Part shown: piece after piece, positions 23,930-38,277 of the stretch
Position numbering within the stretch: position 1 is the stretch's first letter
How the letters are laid out: each line of letters opens with the position of its first letter
Source of the DNA: Clusia tigrina
Lineage: Eukaryota > Arthropoda > Insecta > Diptera > Clusiidae
NCBI GenBank assembly: GCA_920105625.2
Contig: OV050032.1
Location: forward strand, 23,107,981-23,171,980
DNA length: 64,000 bases
Reading direction: 5' to 3'
Notes under the pieces: generated by a model
The model's input: the letters and a program-made list of their open reading frames with translations, nothing else
Database searches by the model: none
Told to the model about the DNA's origin: nothing
Position numbers and translations under genes: made by a program

Positions 23930-24495
23930 TGGATTTTCTTCGGTCGTCTGTTCGTTTGTGGCCCACTTTTGTTCATACAGTTAGAGAAATCTTAATGAAA
24001 CTTTGCAAAATATTTGGCTGGGCCAATAGAGAGAACCATATAGCTATATGATCTTATTTGGACAAACACCACGCCTCGTAAATGCAACTATAGGCACCTT
24101 TTTCAAAATGACTACAACTTCGGTCCACTTAATTGTACAGTGCTGCAGTTATTTATATGTTGGTCCTACTAGACACTATGCAAAATGTGGGCTATATATA
24201 TTCACTTCCATGCCTACTTTTAACACACATTCATAACATGGAAGCATGTGGACATTATAAAACCATCTGCAAGAAATGGAGTTGATAAGATGAAGGACGC
24301 ACACTTTCCATCAGATAAAGACCCTTATAATAAAACTCTGTGTACCCTCTAGTTGTGCTCTATTAGCCTAGTTGTGCTCCTAATGATGATATGTGAATAA
24401 AATTTGGTAGTCATGTATATTGCCATGGTAAGGATAAAATGCATTTTGAAGTCAGTCTGATCCGACTTCAGCTTTCTTTACTGGTTTCCCTTATT
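23930..24495 (+). repeat. Dispersed repeat copy A (inverted-end element)
   Basis: The core at 24100-24200 (including CTACTAGACACTATGCAAAA, then TGTGG) recurs in reverse orientation at about 37566-37874. The right end (GACTTCAGCTTTCTTTACTGG region, 24463-24490) resembles the inverse of the other copy's outer end (CCAGTAAGCTGAAGTC). This suggests an element with terminal inverted repeats. A motif close to TCGGTCGTCTGTTCGTTTGT (23940-23960) also occurs at about 31030. No open coding frame is present. Confidence 0.45.
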
Positions 24496-24645
24496 TAATA
24501 AACTTAAGGTACTGGTAAATAAAGTCATGGAGGATTCATAAAAAGTAATCTTTTTAAAATAGAAAAAACATATTTCTAGACTTTTCTTCATTCCGATAAA
24601 TTCTCATGTTTCTACAGTAAGTAAAGTGACGACAAAGGTTGACAT

Positions 24646-24729
24646 CTCTTTAGAACTCCCTCAATATATGAATATAAAGTTTCATTCCTCTTTAGAACCC
24701 TATCAATATATGAAGATAAAGTTTTATTC
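24646..24729. repeat. Two-copy tandem repeat, 42-bp unit
   Basis: Each copy begins CTCTTTAGAAC and contains CAATATATGAAKATAAAGTTT. The copies (24646-24687 and 24688-24729) differ at only a few positions, so this is a recent local duplication inside the large intron. Confidence 0.8.
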
Positions 24730-24976
24730 CTACCTAATTAAATACAAAGGTGGAGATATCAGCACGGACTGTGTGTATCCAAATTTGGAATATATTTGGT
24801 CTTGCTTTTTTTATAATATTTTCGTCACATTCTACTCCATTCAAAGTAGGCACAATCAAAGGGAGATATTTGTACTTAAAATTGTATATTAAAGGATGAT
24901 GGGTAAAAAATATATTGATAAAAATGTAGGAAAATAAGAGATGACACTCCAAAACCAAAGACTCTGACTTGTCATA

Positions 24977-25029
24977 TGTGTGCTTGCATTTTACTATCTG
25001 AAGTGTGTGCTTGCATTGTACTATCGAAG
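24977..25029. repeat. Two-copy tandem repeat, about 27-bp unit
   Basis: TGTGTGCTTGCATTTTACTA followed by TCTGAAG is repeated as TGTGTGCTTGCATTGTACTA followed by TCGAAG. Confidence 0.75.
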
Positions 25030-26182
25030 TTCTTTCATTGTCGTACAGCTACGACTGAGCAAAAGGATAATGTTATTAAAAAAATGCATCTAATTGTCAA
25101 CTTAATTCACTCACACTTAATATAAATAAACTTTATTGAACTGATAGTCTGATGAAATTTGTTATTGATCATTAAGTATACTGCACAACAAATTCAACAA
25201 TTTAACAAAATCTTTATCTTTATTCTGTATGTGCGAAATATGAATATCTGTCGCGTTTCTGTGAAACAGCAGTTTTCCTCCATAGCCGTAATTAATATCT
25301 ACGGACTCACGGAATTGTCTGTCAAGTTTAGACCCGTCCCACGACGGGATGTATTACTTAATTGAGAAGTCAATTTATTAAACAATACTTAAATTCAAGA
25401 AGTCTGTGGGATGTGCTACAAAAATATGTTCATTTACAGAGAAGAGTTCATAAAATCTTTTTGTTTTAATTTTCTTTATAATCATTATAATAGTAAATAA
25501 AGCAGATCTGTGCAGATGTAGAACACATTTCCATAGCATCGTTTTATAGCCAGAATTGGGTAAGTATTCCTACCGAAATTCATTGAAATATGTCGGCAAA
25601 ACTCATTTGAGTGAACTTGTTTTTGATTTTCCAAAATGGAAAAGTTTTCGTGAAATACAAAATGAAAAAAAACCATACCGAGACAAAAAACCGTGTTACT
25701 ATAACATACATTACTGGTATAAGTGTACCTACACTTTAAAACTCCCTTGGTAAATCCCGGATCTGCTTCTGCTGTCATTATAGTGAACAGATCTCTTAGG
25801 TAAATGGTTACAACCGAAAATGCCGATTAGTTCCAATAATTAGGCCCTTATTAATTCGACAGTAATGTTGGAAGTGCTCTCGTTACTTAAGTACAAACAA
25901 TTTTTGTAATGGTTTTAAATGTTGACGTGGCTGCAAACCATTTTCCCAGGCTAATAAAGTTTTACAATTCTAGCATAGAGGTTTTTGTTGTTGTTTTCTA
26001 TTAATGTATTAAATAGAGCGACATTAAATGCAATTATCGGGCTAACAGTTTACAAATCGAAGTCGTTCAACAACTAAACAACCGAAACGAAGACAGCAAA
26101 AAGTTCACGTCAAATCAAAATGGATTCTCTGCACTTTCCCGAATTTGTTTCGAATTTGTTGTATGCACTTTGAATGACTTAC

Positions 26183-26443
26183 CCCACTGACACAAATAAT
26201 TGTAAAAAGTAATCCAAAAACAATCGCGGCGAATGCAATTTTATGCAGTTGCGCAGGAAGATGAAGATGCGAGCGCTGAAATTTACGGCATTGTTGTTGG
26301 TATTGTTGTGGTTGTCGTTGTTGTTCCATCTGCCAATGTTGTTGTTGTTGTTTCTGTTTGTGTGCTGTTGCCATTGCTTTTGTTGTAGCTGATATTGATG
26401 ATGTTGTTGTTGGTGGTGTTGTTGTTTTTGTTGTTGCAGCCAT
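26183..26443 (-). CDS. CPAP1-type chitin-binding protein, exon 1 (signal or anchor exon)
   Basis: The ATG at 26443-26441 opens 87 codons that run without a stop to a consensus donor, GGG|GTAAGT (GT at 26182-26181), in phase 0, matching exon 2. Residues 1-23 are Thr-rich (MAATTKTTTPPTTT), 29-51 Gln-rich, 52-66 basic, and 69-86 strongly hydrophobic (AFAAIVFGLLFTIICVSG), acting as signal peptide or signal anchor for export to the cuticle. Met24 and Met39 are in-frame alternative starts that would shorten the unusual pre-signal region. Joining to exon 2 at 8 kb distance is inferred from phase, strand, hydrophobic content and domain logic, not from a transcript. Confidence 0.7.
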
Positions 26444-27407
26444 TATGTCTGTTGCTTATTTTTATGTTACTTGCGGTAAAACAGAGCGTATACGTAATTT
26501 AAATGCGATTCACTATCTAAAAATACAATATAAATTGAAAGCAGAAATTAAAATTTAGAAAGGAACCAACAAAACAGAAACAAAAAGACAAAATTCCAAA
26601 ATAAAAAGAAAACAAACAAAACAAAAAAAAAACTTTTCGTCATTTGCTTTAAACACGACAACCAAAACATCAAAACACAATTCACAATTCACAAGACACA
26701 ATCTCCACACGGCAGAGGAGGAGGAGGCTTTGAGATTGTGGCTGCAACTGCATTCGATTGCGATTGTTCTCATGCGGCAAATGCTCCGGCAGTAAAAGTA
26801 CGAAACGTACGAGCAGCAGACATGAAAACCTGAAGCCGTAGTGCAAATGCTGCCAGGGAAAGCCAGGCAATCCAGGCAAGTTGGAGTCAAAAAACAAGTC
26901 CACAGAGTAGGCTTAGTTCTTAATTACTGCTTGCAAAAGGCTCTTTTAGTAGATGCGTATGTAATCTTTAAACTTTTAATTTCGATTGAAATTTTCAACT
27001 GTTAAGTTTTCAAGTATGTACGAGTATATAAAGTTTGAGTTTAAATTTTTTTAAATTTTCAATTCTGCTTGAATTTACGCACTTTTTGTCTGCTTTGGGA
27101 TGTTATGCTGAATTCTGTGTTACACGTTTGGACGAATGCGCGCTTAGAAAACACGTGTTGCTCCGCGGTTAGTCTTAATGCAAAAGTTAAAAAAATCAGC
27201 ACAAATTTTTGTTTTATACCAAAGCAGAGCGCGGATGAGCGGAAAAATGAAAACAAAAACAAATACAAAACCAAAATCAAAACCAAAAAACAAAAAAATC
27301 ATCACCATCGTCATCGTCATCATCATCGTCGTCGTTGTCGTCATCATCATCATCACCATCAACAGCAGCAGCACCAAAGTCGTCCGTCAGTGAATAGCAA
27401 CCAGCGC
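26444..27407. promoter_or_regulatory. Divergent upstream region between CPAP1-type exon 1 and the plus-strand signal exon
   Basis: About 960 bp separates the two opposing start codons. It includes A-rich runs at 26570-26640, a GC-richer patch at 26700-26880 and a GTC/CAT trinucleotide-like run at 27300-27360. The spacing suggests a shared bidirectional control region. I saw no decisive TATA box on either side. Confidence 0.35.
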
Positions 27408-27482
27408 ATGGCAAATACTAATGGCAACAACACCATGATTATACTGCAAGTGTTGTTGTTGCTGGTGGGTTTTTGTTGTGTG
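27408..27482 (+). CDS. Signal-peptide exon of an unidentified secreted protein gene
   Basis: The ATG at 27408 (context CAGCGCATGG) encodes MANTNGNNTMIILQ, then VLLLLVGFCCV: a polar start followed by a textbook hydrophobic signal core. It is cut after exactly 25 codons by a splice donor, GTG|GTAAGC (GT at 27483-27484), in phase 0. That is the same architecture (signal exon, phase 0) as the CPAP1-type gene facing it 965 bp away on the other strand, so the partner may be a related secreted or cuticular gene. The open frame also extends upstream through a His-rich CAT repeat, which I take as 5' UTR. No continuing exon was recognised downstream in the window, so the rest is either far away or missed. 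Confidence 0.5.
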
Positions 27483-27488
27483 GTAAGC

Positions 27489-30400
27489 TGAATGCGGCAG
27501 CATCTCCGTGCCATTCATTCAATGCGCGCATACAGAAGATCCAATTCTACGAACCACATATGCACACTTTTATTTGCTGAGATACAATCACCTGAAATAC
27601 AATTCTTCAGATTCTATTCTGGTACTAAACATTGAGATTTAGAGACTAAGAAGGGCTCAAGTCTCTGATTTGGATGATTTAGACATTTAACTTTATAGAG
27701 ACAATGAGAGTCAAAAGTATTTTACTTCAGGATCTCCAGTTTTTTAATCCTTGTTTCGACAGATGGCAGGAGTGGGGATTGTGCTTTTGGGGATTGTGAA
27801 TCATTTGGAGTGTCTTATAATATTTATAAATTATAAGAGGCAATCAGAAACGTAGAGCAACTAAAGTTTCTTATAATCGAAATTAAGGAGCATTGTGAGA
27901 GACCCTCTACTGTCAGAAATGTACATATTTAAATAGATGCTTGTTATACTAGAGCGGCAAAAATTCCTGGTAAACTGATCAACTCGTCAGCATGCTAATG
28001 GGCCATCATGATTTTACGTACTGAACTTGTTACCATTTGATTTTATTGTCCTATTCTATATATTTCTCCGTATTGGCATATTAATAACTAGTCCTCAAAT
28101 ATCTGTGAATATATCATCTGTGATCATAGTTGTCGGATTTAAATTTCCTCATGTCTCGTTGTCTTGAAACACAATTGGAATGTTTCCTCGGGAGTTTGTT
28201 ATCTTCCTTCAATGTGAAGATTCCAGATCTTACCTTATCAGATTTCGCAGCCTAGGTCTTTAATTATGACATTGAGGTGAAATTTCAAAAGCTAGTCACT
28301 ATAGTTAAGATCCCTTCACCAAGAACTAATCCAGTTTAGACCCAGTGAATTTGGATCAAAAAGAAGTTGGTTCACAGCAATTGACTTTGGTAAAACCTTT
28401 AACTACTGGGCTAAAGAAGTTGAGAAGCCGTTGGCGCAGATCCAATAATATTCAAAGAACTTTAAAGATCAGTATCACCAAAGCTTCCAGAATGTGCTGG
28501 TTGGTTGCTGCGGCGAAGATCCCTTATCCAATTAGCGCAAGTACGCCGTTTTGATACCGCTCTTTTGGTTTATGTTTCAATTGGAATTGTTGTCTGCCGG
28601 CTGTTAGAGCCAGTTGGAGAGGTTTATGAATGCGAGAATTTCCCCTCTCTTCCAGCTCGCGATCTCTTCAATAAGAATCCAGAATGTGCACTAACAAAAA
28701 AAACAGTTATTAGCTCAGCATTACGTAGGATTATAAGTTAAGAAAATAATAGAGTTTTAACATATTCATTATGCGGGGTGATGTTTTCGATTGTTTCTGG
28801 TCAACACCACAGATGCACCTCTCCATTTTATATTTATTTTATTCATTTTATAGTTGAACTGCACCAAATCAGATCAGTTTGAAGGAAATATGGTTTATGT
28901 GGGAATGGATAAGAATGTTTATAATAAATCGCCTTTATATCGAGGTAATTTTCCTTTTCTATTTATAACAATTTCGCATCACAATGTCGTAGAGGTAAGG
29001 CTCGCCTCATAAAACAGGGCCTCATCAACTCAAGTTACTCATCCCGCTACATTTACTAGATCAAACCAAAAGAAAAAAACGAGCAAATTGAAATAAAAAC
29101 CAAAAAATAGTCTATGTGTAGAAGTATATCAAAACTGCACTCTCAGCGACCGCACATTGCGGCATAGTGGCATAGCGGCAACCAACTCAATTCTCGTTCA
29201 CCTTCGAAGAGTTTTTACATTTGTTCGGTTCTCAGCGAATTGCGCCGCGTCAAGTCGCCGGAATTGTGAGAAATTCCCCAAATTTGGAGATTGCACAGAA
29301 ATCAAAACGGCTTTGCCACTTACAATTTCCACATTACTCTGCAGTTTGCCAGCCAACCAGTCAGCCACCAACGAATGCTGCTGACTGAAATTGTTTACAA
29401 TTCGAATGATGGCGGCCGCTCTAGAGATATGGTACGAGTATTTTACGTATATTGACAACAAATTGAGTTAAAATTTTATTTTCGTCGAAGATTACGTTGA
29501 TGATGCTTTTGCCGAGGATGCTGATGATGATGATGCAGATCGTGAAATGTGATCGCCAGTAATTGTCCATAATTAAACTTTGTGTTTTAAATTAATTAAA
29601 TATCATTAAATGAACAAATACGATTTTAAATGTATATGAACACTACCCAGGAGGAAATCACATCTTGTATGAGAACAAATTTGACACATTTGTATGTATG
29701 TGAGCATCTGAGTCATCGAAACGCTTTACAGGACTAGTTGTAATGTGGAGCCCAATTGGTTAAGAAGATGTGATGGCGCATTGTTGCAGTTTGTTCCTAC
29801 ACACATGCACATCGTTTTCCCATATGAGCGAAACTGAAGCAATGGGCTGAATTTCCCTTTGCACCTTTCTGCAGAAAGGCGGCTTTGATGAGGGCTTAAT
29901 TTATATTAAATTACACCTGCTAAACTGTTAAAATTGACAAATTAAAAAGAAAAATGCAAACATAAAAACGAACAACCTTCACGCATTTTACACTTCACAC
30001 GTAAATATTCCCTGGGGTTATTACTCAATTGCAATCGTTTGGTGTATCTTTTCAAACGTATTAAAAGCACATAAATTCAACCAACCATGCCTCCCTCCGT
30101 TTACATTTGCAGCTCATTAATATGAATACAGTATCAGAGAGGTGTGCACATTGTTTATGAATTTCTCACGCGTCATTATAAATGAAAAACACAAAAATTT
30201 ATCAAATTGACCAAAGTGCCCGAAATGTACTCTTTTTGTAAAAATGTGATAAATATGCCTGTCAAATTACCTTCTAATTTTTGATACACGCCCTTGGCAC
30301 TTACGTAGTCACGTCCAGGTGACCGACCAGCGACAACCCACAACGGGCTCGTTGCGCTGGCGTTGTTTCTTCTATTGACCTTGGTTTCAATTAATTACGG

Positions 30401-33400
30401 GAGCATCGTTCAACTTTAATTGCATTAAAATCATAATTACAACTATGAAGACCGTTTCTGTCACGCTTTTTACGAATATGGTATGCAAATATTTTGACAC
30501 CTTCTTTGTTTGTGTGAATATTTAACTTTTAATTATATTCGATTTTGTAACACTCCGAAAAGTTGAAACACCGTTCAGCGTCTATTAATGAAGAGGGACT
30601 TCATCGTGAACACATTCTAAGCTCAGTTTCGGACTACCAAATAAACTTAGCTATAAGGGTGCATACGATTATTTGTGGTTTACTATTTCGGCAGGATTTC
30701 GAAATATAATCCGCAATCTGAAGAAAATTTTACTTAAATCAGCTTTCAACATAACAGCTGTGCATATGTGGGTGAATCATTGAGAATCTGCGAATCCTAC
30801 ATAATTTCACAATCTGGTAAGTATAAACAATTTTCATTCTGTTTTCAGCGAATGCAATAGAATTAGCAAATAAAATGATTAACTCTGTAAATTGGCTTTT
30901 TAATATAATTTTAAGCTGATACTTACTTACATTTGTGTTTCCGAACCCGACAAAATCAGATTATGAAACTTTGCCGGACTCAGTTGTTTTTTGTGCTCAG
31001 CATGCCAAGAAACTTAATTTTGGATACTCGTCGGTCGCCTGTTCGTTCGTCACATAAGGACTCTGGATCTCATACCGTTTACTGGATTGAACGCAATTTT
31101 AAACTTTGTTTTTAATGTCTTTAGTGTATCTCAAGGGTTGGTTTTCTGTTGCACAATGCAGAGCAAGATAATCAGAGATTCCCACAGCTGGATTGTTGTC
31201 AGACCAGAAACTTTCGGCTTTGCCGATGACGTTCATACACATTTATATTTTTTCCGTAAGTACGTGAAAATCTTCATAGCCGCAATGAGACACTGTGTAC
31301 TCTATGAGAAGTGTCAGATTTTTACTGACTAAAAACAGTCTTCCCTTCTTCATAAACATGATTTGCGTTTCATAACAGCTGATATAATAGATCTATATGC
31401 ACGGATCGAGTGCAGACTTCGTGAGAAAAGAAAAAACGTAAATTCAAAAATGATATTATGGAAAATGTGGAAAGTTGGTCGAAAATAAACGATATTTTTG
31501 AAAAAAAAATTCATATAAGAAAAACTATTATATAATCGTATAGCGGCATTAAAAATTTTGCGATATTCACATAAATCGTCGTCTTTTATCTCTGCTTAAC
31601 AGCATAATTTCTTATTAAGTTAAAAATGTTACTCACAGGCACTTAATACGCCATGGTAAATGCATTGCCTAAAACCAATTTGTCTTCTTCGAAGCAACTG
31701 CCGTGATGCCTGGGTAAATGACAGCAACGAAAACAGGTATAAATTTTGAAAGGAACTACGGAGTAATGGAATAATGTCATCCTAAAATCTACTAATGAGG
31801 TGATTGAACAATTTCGAAACTAGCAAAATAATTAAATTAAGCACATCACAACCCGCTTAATACGCTTAAACAACAGTTTTGCAATGATAACAACAACTGT
31901 AACAGCAGCAGTTGTGGCAACCGCAACAATATTTACGAGTACACCCACTTTGACACTGCCATTGTGTTCCACTGCTCTCAATTGCAAAACCCTAATACAA
32001 CAAATTCGTATGTGTAAATTTAATAAAACTCTTTATAAAAGCAAAAACAACAGCAACAGCCTCAGCAAACTCAGCAGCCACAGAAGCCACAACCACAAGT
32101 ACAGCTACAACTATGACCACAGTCGACAGTCGCAGCCTCAGCAACACAAGATTACGAAAATGTTTCTATATGATTTCATATCTGCATTAGAGTATTTGTG
32201 CGTTGCAATTAAAAATTCCAACCGATTTCGGCCACGTACTTGCGTGGCAGCCAATGCGAATCTCGCTGCATCACTACGAGTATATGCGAGACTACGGGTA
32301 CGCGCTTGAAAGAAACCCCATTTCGACAAAGACCAAAGAAGATTTTGTCGAAATCATTAAGTGTGAAATTACTTTGCAAAACTGCTGCAGCACTGGCGGT
32401 AAAAATCGAGCGCACAGGAGATTAGACGTACCCCGTAATTTTCCATTGTGATCGTCCGAGTATTTATGTAAAACTGCTGGGCCATTGTTGCACTATTAAC
32501 GTTTGACCGCCATTGAATGGATGTATATTTGTTCTGCTGTTTTCCTTATCTCTTTGGCAACTCGGCTTAGCTTTTTGATTGTACGAGTAAAACAACTATA
32601 CAGTTTCCTAGCTTCCAGGAACCAATTGGTAAGGTATCTATTTGGTGGGGCAACATCAGTAGCAACTTGAATTTGTCTTCTGTTGTCGTTTTTTTGGTAT
32701 TTCAAACAAACCATACATACACATACATAGTAGTTAATTTCGTTGCGTAAAAAATTGTTTAAGGATTATTTGTTGGGTGATATAAGCAAGTGATTCCAGG
32801 AGTCTGAGCAACATAGTTGTTCTCCAGATGAGTTGTTGGGAGTATTATCAAACCAACTCAAACCTTTGTGCTCTTTATATATATTTTCCATTTTGACCAT
32901 TGTCACTGGTGGGATAGAACTATTGACAGAAAAACAATTCTAGGAGAAATCAGTAAAAAAGTCAAATTGACATAGAATTTAACACAATACTTAATAGGAT
33001 AAGGTGGGCATGGTAGTTGATAAATAGAGCCCACATTTAGCCCAAAGTTTTATACCCCAATTTAGCGCTATTATAGACAATTTTGTTTTTAAATCTTGTA
33101 TAGATCTCGAATTAAAATACGAGTATATTCATTAATAAAAGGTGTAACTGTGGAGTTTCTCCCCTCATTCTTTTGTTTGCTGTTATAGTGCTGCTGTGAC
33201 TCTATTTAATTATTCTATTTTATTATTTCTATATTATGAATGTTGCTGTTCTATTAGGCTGCCCTAATATATATGTATATATGACTTAAAATTTTTATGG
33301 TTATAGCATCAATAGAAGCCGTTCTGGTGATACTTTAAATGAGGCTTGATAAGTTTTTTATATACTCGTAGTATATTAAATCTGTCTCAAGTTAAGCACA

Positions 33401-34799
33401 TTTATGAATTGTGTGCATATTAGTCTACGAGTATATACCTATAACGCACATATTTTGCTACCTGAACAGTACCATTAACATGTGTGTTGAAACCAAATTT
33501 TGCCATTCTATCATCATACATATATACTATATATGAGTTCGAATATAAAAGCAAAATTTGCTCAAAGCGTTCACTGTAGGGAGTAACTCTGACATTACAG
33601 CTGAACTTGTACATTAGTATTGTAGAAACGACATTACTCACAAGGATCTAACTTTTATTTAAATCATTAATTAGTTGGACAATATCTTTTCCATTTTGTA
33701 CCCCTGTTTTGCATTTGCAATTCCTCCAAAGTCCTCTTGTGGAAAAATAACGAGTATTATTTTAAAATTTATTTGGCTAGTTGCTCATTTTAATTATTAT
33801 GAAATTTGTTCATTTTTCTACATGTTTTAATTAAGTTACACCAGACAAATAACAATTCCAATTAAAAGTTATGTGAAAGCAAATGCCGTCAACTCGCGCT
33901 GACATTTCTGGTGTATTTCCGAAGCCAACTGCAGGACATAATTTCATATAATTTTGCAATTTTTATTACTTGCTTATTTATTCAATTATTGTACGAGTAT
34001 TGCATGCATTTCGTATTTTATTTTTGTGTTTTTTGTGTTTGTTACTTTTATGGTTTATAGTTTCACTACCAAACTAACGAGGTTTGTGTGGAGCTTTTTT
34101 TTTAACTTGATATGCCTTGTAATTACGCAAAACGAGTGATGAGCGGATGTGCCATGTACACGTCCACGTACACGTAAGATTCCCCGACGCCCTGCCACCA
34201 TTGCTGCTGTCCGTCATATTCGTAGGATGCGCAGTTCTTTTACCATAGTACTTTATCCGATCGTATGTGTGGAAATGTGTGGGTATGTGTAGGCGTGTGT
34301 GTGTGTGTTTGCGTGTTTGTGTCAGGTGCCACTGTCGCTATTGCCGGAGCAATGCCGCTATTTACCATATTCAAATTTTCAGGTATTTTCCGTGATAAAT
34401 AATTCTATCTCTTGTTACATTCTCATTAGCGAACATTTTTAATTTAGTATCTCTGTGCCAATGGAATTTTGTTTCTCTTTGTTGTTGCCGTTTTCGTGGT
34501 GGATGTTGGACTGTAAGTTGGTTGCAATTAGTAACCATCATTGATTATAAAAATGTTTACACAATATTCTACATTTTACGCATACAAATGCTACCGGCTC
34601 AAGTTTTTATTTTAGTTTTTATTTGTTTTAGTTTTTTTTTTAATGAACTGTATTTCAGGTTTCGATCTGTTTAAAGTTACATTTATTTTCAATTCTATGT
34701 GCATTTTTTGTTTTTTGTGGGGTTGTAGTTCATTATCATGTTAAACTATTGCAATTGCTCCTTGGGGGCGGCAGTCATAAAATATTTCTCTATATACTC
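27489..34799. other. Gene-poor region, probably intron or intergenic
   Basis: If the signal exon at 27.4 kb is real, this is likely its first intron. Frames at 28345-28741, 29157-29461 and 31884-32451 show no domains. A copy of the TCGGTCG.CTGTTCGTT.GT motif lies near 31030. A plus/minus GC-richer patch at 34140-34240 has a short minus-strand frame (NCASYEYDGQQQWWQ...) with no clear splice sites. Confidence 0.4.
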
Positions 34800-37362
<2,563 letters not shown>

Positions 37363-37565
37363 CATAATCACCAACCTCCAATTGGCTGCTACAAAGATAT
37401 AACAGTCTATAAAGTGTGCTTTATGTGAATTACACGTATATTAATGGAACCTAATAGGACAAAAAACTCAAAAATATCCCTGAACGTGAATGCAATAAGA
37501 TCATTGTCTAGGCTCCTTTTACATTTAGTTCCGAAAGTTCCTTATATGGTAAGTGGGGATTTCTT

Positions 37566-38030
37566 TTATCTGATCAACTTGTAGATGTGTTTATAATGTC
37601 CATATACTTCTTCACATAAGAGTTCGTCCATATACATATATCTTATAGATCTTAAGTTATGAATATAGTTAATAGTGGGCGTAACAGGTAATATATTCCG
37701 GCCACACTTTACATAGTATCTAGTAGGAGCCACATATACATATCTACGTAACTGTACAATTATGCCGACTGAAGTTATAGTAATTATTATTATATTCAAA
37801 AGGTGTATATAGTTGCTACAAAGCCATACACAAGAAATGTGGTCGATCATATATGGGCTACGCCTCACTCTCATATAATCAAATCAGGATACCACACTGA
37901 ATTAGCTCTTAATTATGATATACATATGAATAAAATGTACATTTCCATAGTTTAACTCTCACCCACTTGTGACGGTAAAATGTGTCTCGAAGTCGGTGTA
38001 ACCAGACTTCAGCTTACTGGTTGTAGTTTA
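37566..38030 (-). repeat. Dispersed repeat copy B (inverted-end element)
   Basis: On the minus strand the core reads ATAATTGTACAGTTACGTAG and CTCCTACTAGATACTATG, matching the plus-strand core at 24130-24190. The outer end at about 38000-38030 (plus strand AGACTTCAGCTTACTGG) is similar to the right end of copy A. It probably belongs to a non-autonomous inverted-repeat family. Confidence 0.45.
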
Positions 38031-38180
38031 ATTTTGATGCACATAAGTATTTGAAAAAGAATACATATTGTTTAAATTAAAAACTGAAAACCATTGCAAC
38101 TTAAATTTGAATATTCATGCCACGACTTATCGATTGACTCGATATTGCTTCTAAGCAATTGTGTTGAATTTTGTAAATGA

Positions 38181-38277
38181 TGTAATCATTAGTAGAATAT
38201 AGTCATGTAATCATTAGTAGAATATAGTCATGTAATCATTAGTAGAATATAGTCATGTAATCATTAGAATATAGTCA
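38181..38277. repeat. Tandem repeat, 25-bp unit, four copies
   Basis: The unit TGTAATCATTAGTAGAATAT + AGTCA occurs three times exactly (38181, 38206, 38231) and once with a 3-bp deletion (38256-38277). The identity shows recent expansion. Confidence 0.95.

Larger units (their letters stand above)
18146..26182 (-). other. CPAP1-type gene intron 1 (8.0 kb)
   Basis: The donor is GGG|GTAAGT at 26182 and the acceptor TTGCAG at 18146, phase 0. The intron contains a plus-strand promoter/exon candidate (18.8 kb), a tRNA-like relic (19.5 kb), a dispersed repeat (about 23.9-24.5 kb) and two small tandem repeats (24.65 and 24.98 kb). A GC-richer zone at 18.3-19.3 kb near the acceptor could be regulatory. 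The rest shows nothing recognisable. Confidence 0.75.

Noticed and set aside
27069..27407. N-terminal extension of the 140-codon frame with a poly-His run
   Set aside because: It begins without a good start context and translates a CAT/GTC-rich repeat. The signal peptide with a strong start begins at 27408.
31884..32451. Overlapping plus-strand frames of 141 and 82 codons
   Set aside because: Thr/Ala- and Lys/Asn-rich translation of CAA/ACA repeats, then a frame with no recognisable family and no splice or promoter evidence.
34141..34245. Minus-strand frame NCASYEYDGQQQWWQ...RFA as a possible terminal exon
   Set aside because: Composition is protein-like, but the upstream acceptor has no polypyrimidine tract and no partner exon was found.
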